Source: CAIKBL01 sp050247235
GTDB lineage: Bacteria > Pseudomonadota > Gammaproteobacteria > Ga0077536
DNA length: 64,000 nucleotides
Direction of reading: 5' to 3'
Assembly (NCBI GenBank): GCA_050247235.1
Contig: JBFWUN010000010.1
Span: 1-64,000, forward strand
How positions within the stretch are numbered: the stretch's first letter is position 1; each line of letters starts with the position of its first letter. A program made the position numbers and the translations under genes. Of the stretch, positions 54,210 through 62,400 are shown piece by piece. A model generated the notes under the pieces. That model had not been told where the DNA came from, did not search any database, and was given only the letters and a program-made list of their open reading frames with translations.

Positions 54210-54668
54210 TCACTTGGCGCCGGCGAAGACATCGGATTGATCACCGCCGTTATTCCACAAAAATTCAAGGCGTGCCGTACATATCTTCCAGCCGGCCGAG
54301 GTTCGCCTGAATTTCCAGTTGTACCGGCCGCCGGCCTGATAGTACTCGTGCGGCCTGGCGGCATCGGGAATCGCCGTGAAGATCAGGTTACCGTGGCCCG
54401 TCGCGCTATCGGCGCCGCCAACCTCGAAATCAAGATTCACCATGACGTGCTGCATCGCCTCGTAGACATGATCCATATTGCCTTTGCAGATGTCGTGAAT
54501 CTGTTGACGCCCCTTCATCATGCCGAACGTGCCCGGCAGATCGAACTCCGCATCTTCCGTGAAAGAATCCGCCCAGCCGACCCAATCAAAATGATCGGCG
54601 CGCCAATGGTAATTGTTGATGAGTCTGGCAAGTGCGTACACGTCGCTCGAATGGGACTCGGTGGACAT
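54210..54668 (-). CDS. SnoaL-like (NTF2-fold) protein
   Basis: A 152-residue protein with the NTF2/SnoaL pattern: YALARLINNYHWRADHFDWVGWADSFTEDAEFDLPG, MMKGRQQIHDICK, HVMVNLDFEVGGADSATGHGNLIF and a late YNWKFRRTSAGWKICTARLEF strand. Related proteins are small cyclases, isomerases or dehydratases acting on polyketide or steroid-like substrates, and many have no known role. The start ATG follows a strong GGAGGAG site; an open 15-residue extension is ignored. The base composition is less GC-rich than its neighbours and it lies just before an assembly gap. Confidence 0.75.
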   Translation of the reverse strand: MSTESHSSDVYALARLINNYHWRADHFDWVGWADSFTEDAEFDLPGTFGMMKGRQQIHDICKGNMDHVYEAMQHVMVNLDFEVGGADSATGHGNLIFTAIPDAARPHEYYQAGGRYNWKFRRTSAGWKICTARLEFLWNNGGDQSDVFAGAK

Positions 54669-54846
54669 CGCGACTCCTCCATCAACGCAACTTTTGGTGT
54701 AGCTATCGTTCAAGCCTGTCCCTTGGGACTATAGCAAGCGCGATTCGGCCGGCAATCCCAGCGCAAAGCGACCGTACGCTTCCGCCGCGATGTCAATGTC
54801 GAGAAAGGCGTGCACTGCAAGTATGCCGATGTCGCGAAACCGTGCG

Positions 54847-54946
54847 NNNNNNNNNNNNNNNNNNNNNNNNNNNNNNNNNNNNNNNNNNNNNNNNNNNNNN
54901 NNNNNNNNNNNNNNNNNNNNNNNNNNNNNNNNNNNNNNNNNNNNNN
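54847..54946. other. Assembly gap of 100 Ns
   Basis: Exactly 100 unknown bases, the usual placeholder for a scaffold join of unknown length. Order and distance across it are not shown by sequence. Confidence 0.99.
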
Positions 54947-54994
54947 GGAACAGACGCGCTCGGCCGGCCACGCGACACGAGGAGGGAGAACGCG

Positions 54995-56865
54995 ATGCTC
55001 GCCAATACGCAATTCGGCACGGAACAGTTGAGGACCGTGGCTATTGTCGGCCACGGCGCGGCGGGCAAGACAACGCTGGTTGAACAGTTGCTCGTCAAGA
55101 GCAGGATGATTGGCGCGGCCGGCAGCGTGGAGAAAGGCAGCACGGTCTGCGACTACGACCCGCAGGAAAAAGCCGCGCTGCACTCGCTGCGCGCGAGCGT
55201 CGTGCACTGCGACCACGCGGTCGGATCGGTCAACGCGCGCATCCACCTGATCGACACGCCGGGTTACCCGGACTTCATCGGCCAGGCCATCGGCGCGTTG
55301 GACGCGGTGGAAACAGTAGCGGTGGTGGTGAGCGCCGCCAACGGCATCGAGCTCGTCACCTACCGCATGATGGACTGGGCCAAGCAGCGCAACCTGTGTC
55401 GCATCCTCATCGTCAACAAGATCGATCACGACAACGTCGACCTGGCGCGCCTGCTGGCCGAGTTGCAGGAGGCGTTCGGTCCCGAAGTGCTGCCGATCAA
55501 CCTGCCGGCGGCAGGCGCGAGCCGCGTGATCGACTGCTTCGACCAGGACGAGGGCGAGGCCGACTTTCTGTCGGTGGCGGAAGTCCACCGCAAGGTGATG
55601 GAGCAGGTGATCGAGGTTGACGACGCGGCCATGGAGAAGTACCTGGAAGATGGCATCGCAGACCCCACCACCTTGCATGGCCCACTGGAGAAGGCGCTAC
55701 GCGAGGGCCACATCATCCCGGTGTGCTTCACCTCGGCGCGCACGGGTGCCGGCGTGTCCGACCTGCTCGACGTGATGGTGCGCCACCTGCCCAACCCCAA
55801 GGAAGGCAATCCGCCGCGGTTCGTGCGCGCTGACGGCAAGTCGGAGGAGTTCCATAGTGAGCCTGACCCCGCCAGGCATGTGCTGGCGCACGTGTTCAAG
55901 GTGGTCAACGATCCCTATGTCGGCAAGATCGGTATCTTCCGCCTGCACCAGGGCCGCATCACCAAAGACACGCAGCTCTACGTCGGCGTCAGCAGCAGCG
56001 AGGGTAAAAAGTCATTCAGGTTCGCCCATCCGCTGGCGCTGCAGGGCAAGGACACGGTCGAGGTGCCGCAGCTTGTGCCGGGCGACATTGGCGCGGTGGC
56101 CAAGGTCGACGAGGTTTGCTTCGACTGCGTGCTGCACGACTCGCACGATGAGGATTTCATTCGTATGCAGCCGCTGGAGTTTCCGCAGCCGATGTTCGGG
56201 CTCGCGATCGAGCCCAAGCGGCGCGGTGACGAAGGTCGCATCTCGGAGGTGTTGAGCAAGCTTGCGTCCGAAGACCCCACGCTCGCGGTCGAGCACGATA
56301 CGCAGCAGAACGAGACCGTGATCCGCGGCCTGAGCGACCTGCACCTGCGCTCGGTGCTGGAGCGTATGAGCACGAATTACAGGCTGGAGGTGACGACGCG
56401 CCCGCCGCGCGTACCGTACCGGGAGACGATTGCCGCGCCGGCCGAGGGCCATGCCCGGCACAAGAAGCAGACCGGCGGAGCTGGTCAGTTCGGCGAGGTG
56501 TACCTGCGGGTGGAGCCGCTGACGCGCGGCGCCGGTTTCGAGTTCGTCGACCAGGTCAAGGGCGGCGCGATTCCTTTCAACCTGGTCCCGGCGGTGGAAA
56601 AGGGAGTGCGCGAGGTGCTTATCTCCGGATATGTGGCGGGCTACCCGCTGCAGGATCTGCGGGTGGTGCTGTACGACGGCAAGCACCACCCTGTAGACAG
56701 CAAGGAGGTCGCATTCGTCGCCGCCGGCCGCAAGGCGTTGCTCGATGCGCTGCGGAAGGCGCGTCCGACCGTGCTGGAGCCGATCGTCAGCGTCGAGATC
56801 GTCACGCCCGATGGCGCGATGGGCGACATCACGAGCGACCTGTCATCGCGTCGCGGACAGGTGAC
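54995..56865 (+). CDS. Elongation factor G-like GTPase (3' end lost in assembly gap)
   Basis: Translational GTPase resembling the EF-G2/EF-G-like group rather than the main FusA. Visible: 623 residues; about 60 from the C-terminus are missing. P-loop is AIVGHGAAGKTTL, switch II RIHLIDTPGYPDF, and the guanine motif IVNKIDHDN. Domain II begins near FKVVNDPYVGKIG. Domain IV starts with TGGAGQFGEVYLRVEP, and domain V is cut. The switch I region lacks the usual RGITI segment (CDYDPQEKAALHSLRASV instead), as in EF-G-like proteins. The ATG follows GGAGGGAG. It sits on a contig bounded by gaps on both sides, so its true genome position is uncertain. Confidence 0.85.
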
Positions 56866-56965
56866 NNNNNNNNNNNNNNNNNNNNNNNNNNNNNNNNNNN
56901 NNNNNNNNNNNNNNNNNNNNNNNNNNNNNNNNNNNNNNNNNNNNNNNNNNNNNNNNNNNNNNNNN
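56866..56965. other. Assembly gap of 100 Ns
   Basis: Scaffold join of unknown true length. It lies between the EF-G-like gene and the apaG remnant and happens to keep both in the same reading frame, which creates a false fused protein. Confidence 0.99.
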
Positions 56966-57151
56966 GAAGGCGTGGTCGGCGAGCAGCCGCATCTCAAGCC
57001 CGGGGACTCGTTCCGCTACACCAGTGGGGCCGTGCTGGAGACGCCGGTCGGCACGATGCAGGGCACCTATCACATGGTCACGGACGACGGCGCGCGCTTC
57101 GAGGCGCCCATCGCCGTGTTCCGCCTCGCGGTGCCCCACGCGCTGCACTGA
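56966..57151 (+). CDS. apaG: ApaG, C-terminal half (5' end lost in assembly gap)
   Basis: The 61 visible residues are the end of ApaG, a small beta-sandwich protein of about 125 residues. They include EGVVGEQPHLKPGDSFRYTSG, TPVGTMQGTYHMV and APIAVFRLAVPHALH. ApaG binds Mg and nucleotides but its role is unclear. The next gene, 4 bp later, is apaH, its normal operon partner. The N-terminus must lie in the gap. This is not the C-terminus of the EF-G-like gene, although the frame runs through. Confidence 0.9.
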   Translation, partial: EGVVGEQPHLKPGDSFRYTSGAVLETPVGTMQGTYHMVTDDGARFEAPIAVFRLAVPHALH

Positions 57152-57155
57152 GCGC

Positions 57156-58001
57156 ATGGCGACCTACGCGATCGGCGATCTGCAGGGCTGCCGCGCTTCG
57201 CTGGAGGCCCTGCTGGATACGATCCGCTTCGATCGCGCCCGCGATCGCCTGTGGTTCGTCGGTGACCTCGTCAACCGCGGTCCGGACAGCCTGGGTGCGC
57301 TGCGCCTCGTGCACAGCCTGGACGCCTGCAGTGTCACGGTGCTCGGCAATCACGATCTCCACCTGCTGGCGTTGCGTCACGATCCCGCGCGGAAGATGAA
57401 GAAGGGCGACACGCTGGAGGACATCCTCACCGCGCCCGATCGCGATCTCCTGCTCGACTGGCTGCGGCAGCGCCCGCTGCTGCACCACGATCCCGCGCTC
57501 GGCGCGGCGATGGTGCACGCGGGCCTGCCGCCGCACTGGGACATCGCCGAGGCCGCGGCCCACGCGCGTGAACTGGAGGCCGCGCTGCGGGCGCCGGACT
57601 TCGAACATTTCCTGCACGAGATGTACGGCAACGCACCGGATGCCTGGGCGGACGATCTCTCCGGCACCGCGCGCCTGCGCTATCTCACCAATGCGTTCAC
57701 GCGCATGCGCTACCTGCGCCCCGACGGACGGCTGGAACTGAAGACGAAGGTGGGCCTGGAAACACCGACCCCCGGCCTGCTGCCGTGGTTCATGCTGCCC
57801 GACCGTCGCAGCGCGGACACGCGCATCGTGTTCGGCCACTGGTCCACGCTCCGGCTCGATGCCGCGCGCGAACGCCGGTTCAACGTGGTGCCGCTCGATA
57901 CGGGCGCGGTGTGGGGCGGCGAACTGACCGCGCTCAGGCTCGACGATGGCGCCCGCTTCAGCGTGCCGGGCGTCGACGACACCGGACTCATCGAAGACTG
58001 A
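57156..58001 (+). CDS. apaH: Diadenosine tetraphosphatase ApaH
   Basis: Symmetrical Ap4A hydrolase producing two ADP; also removes Np4 caps from RNA. The 281-residue product has the metallophosphatase motifs YAIGDLQGCRASL, GDLVNRGPDSLGAL, VLGNHDLHLLAL and VHAGLPPHWD, with a late VFGHWSTL. Start ATG gives MATYAIGD. In E. coli it follows rsmA-apaG. Here rsmA is about 10 kb upstream, across two assembly gaps. Confidence 0.96.
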   Translation: MATYAIGDLQGCRASLEALLDTIRFDRARDRLWFVGDLVNRGPDSLGALRLVHSLDACSVTVLGNHDLHLLALRHDPARKMKKGDTLEDILTAPDRDLLLDWLRQRPLLHHDPALGAAMVHAGLPPHWDIAEAAAHARELEAALRAPDFEHFLHEMYGNAPDAWADDLSGTARLRYLTNAFTRMRYLRPDGRLELKTKVGLETPTPGLLPWFMLPDRRSADTRIVFGHWSTLRLDAARERRFNVVPLDTGAVWGGELTALRLDDGARFSVPGVDDTGLIED

Positions 58002-58103
58002 ACCGTGGTGACGAACTCCTGAGATTGCACGGTGGTGGACGTCGGCGGAATGTTCCCGGTGCGAGACCGTTACGCCGCCCGGGGACTGATGATCCCAGGC
58101 GCG

Positions 58104-58308
58104 CTCACGCACTGATCCGCGGTAACGCAGACCGCCGGTTGCGCAGTGGCGGACGTCGGTCGGTGATTCCGCAGGCGAGACACGCCGTGAATACGTCCCT
58201 GTAGGCTCGCGCGCCGCATCCCTGCGGCGCGACGGTCTCGCCTGCGGAATCACCGACCGACGCCGAAACGCCTCGGCCGGTTTGAATCACCGCGGATCAG
58301 TGCGTGAG
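58104..58308. repeat. Nested inverted repeats between apaH and tpsB
   Basis: Three pairs of perfect arms are nested. The outer pair is 20 bp (58104-58123 with 58289-58308). The middle pair is 28 bp (58154-58181 with 58235-58262). The inner pair is GCGCCGC/GCGGCGC (58211-58217 with 58224-58230). The outer right arm contains the tpsB stop codon and its last codons. A diverged direct repeat of the middle left flank is seen at about 58023-58070. The GTGAATACGTCCCTGTAGGCTC core recalls dispersed intergenic repeats of Xanthomonadales-type genomes (from memory). It may terminate both convergent genes. Confidence 0.8.
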
Positions 58309-59427
58309 CTGGGCGAGCAGCGCCGGGATCCCGAATTGCACGAGGAACAGGAAGCGGAAATCGTCGCCGTCGTCACGGAAGCCGATCGGAAAGCTCCACG
58401 TCAGTGACGCGGACATGCCCGCAAGCGGCCGCACGTCGAACCCGAAGCCGGCCGCGGTCAGGTAGTCTTCCGCGCCGATGCCCTGGCCCGCACCCTTGAA
58501 CGGGAACGCCCCGCCGTGATCGAGGAACACCTTGCCGTCGAAGCGGCCGGCAAAGCCCTGCGCGCCGGCGCCGAGCCAGCGTTCCACCGGCAGCGGCGCG
58601 CGCAGTTCGACGCTCGCGAGGTACCCGCTGTCACCGATCAGCAATCCTTCGCGGAAGCCGCGTACCGTGTACTGGCCNNNNNNNNNNNNNNNNNNNNNNN
58701 NNNNNNNNNNNNNNNNNNNNNNNNNNNNNNNNNNNNNNNNNNNNNNNNNNNNNNNNNNNNNNNNNNNNNNNNNNNNNGCGAGCGATGCGCGCAGGTTCAC
58801 GTCGTTGCGGAGATTGAAATCCACCAGTTCGCCGCGCAACGCGCCGAGCGCGAGCAGTTCACCGCGCGGCACATCCACGCGGTTCAGCACGTACGACGCC
58901 CGGGTGGAGGGGTTGGCGGTGACCTTCACGTCCGCGACCCGCGCCTCGATCAGGCGGATCTTCACGCTGCCGTCCTGGATGCGCTGCGGCGGCAGCACCG
59001 CGCGCGCGAGCACGCCCTTGGAGTCGTACAGCGCGTTGAGTGCATCCACCAGCTGCTGCAGTTCGGCGAATGCGATCTCGCGGCCCTCGAAACGCGCGGT
59101 GACTTCCAGGATCTCCGCGGACGAGAGCACGGCCGACGCTTCCAGCTCCACCTTCTTCAACGCGAAGCGATAGTCGCGCAGCGCTTCCGGGATGCGGATC
59201 CCGGCCGCGGCCGGCGCCTCCAGCGGCACGCGGCGTCCCGCTTCCTCCGCTTCGCGCAGGCGCTGTTCACGCTGCTGCTCCTCCACGGCTTCGAGCGCGC
59301 GCCGCTGCACGGCGCCGGCGTCGTTGCTGACCGCCTGCGCGAACGCGGTCCCCGCCGGCAGCACCACGAACAGCGCGATCAGCCACGGCCGTGAGCGCCC
59401 CCCCCGGGCTGGCCATCCCGGGGCCAC
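58297..59427 (-). CDS. Two-partner secretion outer-membrane transporter (TpsB/ShlB family), internally gapped
   Basis: FhaC/ShlB-like Omp85 pore that exports the TpsA protein encoded just upstream. The N-terminal part (216 residues) has a signal peptide (…GTAFAQA), a charged helix, a POTRA-type domain (RFALKKVELEASAVLSSAEIL) and a second POTRA start (VLARAVLPPQRIQDGSVKIRLIEARV). After the gap, 126 residues give the end of the barrel: GQYTVRGFREGLLIGDSGYLASVELR, VFLDHGGAF and a final beta-strand. VRGF is the conserved motif of the L6 loop. GTG start, one base after the tpsA stop. The family is usually about 550 residues, so about 200 are missing in the gap. Confidence 0.85.
   Translation of the reverse strand: MAPGWPARGGRSRPWLIALFVVLPAGTAFAQAVSNDAGAVQRRALEAVEEQQREQRLREAEEAGRRVPLEAPAAAGIRIPEALRDYRFALKKVELEASAVLSSAEILEVTARFEGREIAFAELQQLVDALNALYDSKGVLARAVLPPQRIQDGSVKIRLIEARVADVKVTANPSTRASYVLNRVDVPRGELLALGALRGELVDFNLRNDVNLRASLXXXXXXXXXXXXXXXXXXXXXXXXXXXXXXXXXXGQYTVRGFREGLLIGDSGYLASVELRAPLPVERWLGAGAQGFAGRFDGKVFLDHGGAFPFKGAGQGIGAEDYLTAAGFGFDVRPLAGMSASLTWSFPIGFRDDGDDFRFLFLVQFGIPALLAQLTH
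58678..58777. other. Assembly gap of 100 Ns inside tpsB
   Basis: The gene continues on both sides with the expected protein parts, but the missing barrel portion suggests the true gap is several hundred bases rather than 100. Confidence 0.99.
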
Positions 59428-59428
59428 G

Positions 59429-62400
59429 TCAGGGCGCCACCGAGAATTCGCCGGCGTCCGCCGGCGCCCACCAGCCTTCGAGCGCGACCTTGTCGAGTTC
59501 GAGCACCGGCTCGTCGCCGCCGGACTCGGGCATCGTGATCGGTCCTGTCCGCCACTGCCGCGCGCGCAGTTCGTCGATCGCCAGCACCTTGCGGGTCTGG
59601 CGGAACACGCTGTTCTCCGTATCGAAGGCGTTCACGATCACGTCGTCTGCGTAATTGACGAGCAGCGCGTCCGTCTCGAGCCGTCGCGACTCACCCATCA
59701 CCAGCGAGAACACGCCGGGCGCGAAGATCTGCGCGAGCGCCGGGATGCGGTCACGGAGCACGTTTTCGATCACGATCCGATCACGCGCGTTCAGGAACTC
59801 CGCGTGATCGCGGATCCGCGAGTCCTCGAACCGCAGGTCGGTGCCGCGCGTGCGGATGTCCGCCCACGCGGCCTGGAGCGGCGCAAACCGCGCCGGGGTC
59901 GTCGAGAGCAGGGCCACCTGCACGCGCTCGGCCACCTCGCCGTCGTTGCCGCGGACATCGAACTCGAGCGTATCCGGCACCCCGAGGTGCGTGACGCGCG
60001 GCAGTTCGATGAAGTCCGCCCACGCACGCACGCGGTCGGTGACCCGCAGGTCGCCGATGTAGAGCCGGGCCCCTTCCTCGCGCAGGCGCAGGTCGACGCG
60101 CGGTGCGATCATCGTGGTCACGCCGAGCGACCCGCCGGCGAGGTCGAGCGTCAGCGAGTCCGGAGAGACCAGCTCGTCGAACAGCGCGTTGCCGTCGCGC
60201 ACGCGGATCCGCAGCGGCCCGGTGCGCGTGTGAACCCGGCGGGCAAAGAGGTCGCCGGCCCATTCCTCGAGCCACAGGCCGGTGTCCGCGAGCGCGGTCA
60301 CCCCGGTGCGGGAATCGACGGACAGGAAGGTGTCCTCGGCGCCGATCGCGCCGTGCAGCGCCTCCAGTCGAAGCTCACCGCCGGTGACATGCGGGCCAAC
60401 GCCGCGCCCAACCAGCGAGGCACTGCCCAGCACGCCGACATCCCCCGCCGCCACCACGCGGCCAAGCGTGAGATCCCCGAGCGGCGCCACCAGCGAGAGC
60501 GCGTTGCCCTGGGCATCGAGCCCGCCGGCGCCAGTGACGTGCACGTGGAACGGCGCGACGTCCGTGCCGATATCCCCCGCGCGGCTCACGAGTCGCGCGG
60601 AGTCGGCACGCAGCGCCACCGCGGCAAGGCCGCGTGCATCCACCAGCGACCCGGCGGCCGCGAGTCCGGCATGCCAGTGCGCCGTCGCTTCCGCCACGCG
60701 CAGGTCGCCGGCGCGTTCGTCCACGTACAGGGATCCACCCGCACGCGCCCGCAAGGTGCCGCCGCCGAGCGCGACGGTAAGCGGCGCGTCCGCGCGACCG
60801 ATGTCGCCCGCAGCGGCCTCCACGATGAGTCCGCTGCCGCGCACGGCCGGCGTCGCGCCGTCCGCCACGTCGAACACCCCCTGCGCGCCCTTGATGCGAA
60901 TCGCGCCGTCGGCCTGTACCGACTGCACGTTCAGATCCTGTTCGCCGCCCAGGTAGACCCGCGACCGTGCGTCGATCGCGATGCTCTCACTCGCCTCGAC
61001 GTCGATGTCCTCGCGCTGGAGCACGCGCGCGACGGCGTTCTCCAGATCGAGCACCACGTCGTCCACCTCCGCGGTGGCCAGCACGGCACGCTTGGCCGGG
61101 TCCAGGCCATCGGCCTTGGTGGCATCCAGCACTACTTCATCCGCATCGGTGCCGACGCTGCCCGTCTCCGCGCGCAGGGTGACCCGGCGGCCGCGCACGT
61201 TCGCTTCCTCGATGCTGGTCTCGGTGTCCGTGGTCACGCGGTTGAACACGGCCTCGTTCAGCGCGTAGCGCAGTTCGTCCGTCGTCCACGCGTAGCCTTG
61301 TGCGGTGTCACGCAGGTCGGCGTCTGTCAGGTTGTACGTGAACTTCGGGTCGTAGGACGTGGTGCCGAACGCCGCGTGCAGGCGCTGGTACTCGGCCGTG
61401 CGGCTGTCCACGTAGGCGGTGACCGCCGCGTCGTCGAACCCGAGCGTGTCGCGCAGGTAGGTCTCCTCGCGCGCCGACAGCGCGTAGCGGCCATCCACGT
61501 ACGGATCCGCCGCGTAACCGGTGACCTTGCCGTCGGCGTCGGTGATCGGACGCACGCTCCGGAACTGCCAGTACTGCGCGAACTCGGCCTCCTTGCGGCG
61601 CTTCAGTGCGACGCGGGTCTCCTCCAGGCTGGCATCCGCCGCGTCCACTCCGCCGGCATTGACGAGCCCTAGATCGCGCCACAGGGCATCCTGCTCCGCG
61701 GTGCTGCGCGGATCGCGCTCGGCGTGCGTATTGCCGTCCACGAAATCCCCGTCCTTCACCACCAGGGTGACATCGCCGGTCAGCGACACGACCGTGTCCA
61801 GCACGAGATCGCCGGTGGGCTGTTCGATGAAGAGATCGCCGAACGCCTCGGCGGCGAGACCGCCACGCACGCCGTCGCCCGGCGCGCCGGCGTCCACGCG
61901 GAGCGGCTGGTCGGTGAACCCGGCGGCGCGTTCGGCGGCGCTGGCGAACGTCCCGATCGTGCCGAATGCGCTCGCGAGTTCGATCCGGCGCGCGGCCACG
62001 TGCACCGGCGCGTCACCCATGCCGCGCAGGTTGGCGTCGGCGGTGAGCGCCACGGTCCCGTCCGCGGTTGCCACGTACCCGATGTTCAGATCGCCGTTGC
62101 GGGCGGCGAGCCCGATGTCGCCGGCAGTCGATTCGGCGCGCACCGAGCCCGTTGCCTCGGTTACCACCGGGGCGACGATCGCGCCGATGCCGGAGTGCGC
62201 CGTGAGCGAGATGTCGGCCGCGCGGATCCCGGCGGACTGCGACACTGAGTCGATCGCGCCCGCCGTGCTCGTCAGGGTCACCGCGCCCGCGCGGTCATTG
62301 ATGAGTCCGCGCAGGTGCAAGGTCGCATCGCTCGTCACGTTCACCGCGCCCGTGTCGTACCCGATGAACTCGATGCCGATGGGATGGTCCGCACGCACGG

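Noticed and set aside
54632..57151. Single long EF-G/ApaG fusion protein
   Set aside because: The frame passes through two runs of 100 Ns. The parts are an EF-G-like protein and an ApaG C-terminus, so they are annotated separately.
59192..61672. Plus-strand open frame of 826 codons opposite tpsB and tpsA
   Set aside because: It is antisense to well-supported genes, has Arg/His/Ala-rich composition typical of the complement of GC-rich coding DNA, and matches no family.
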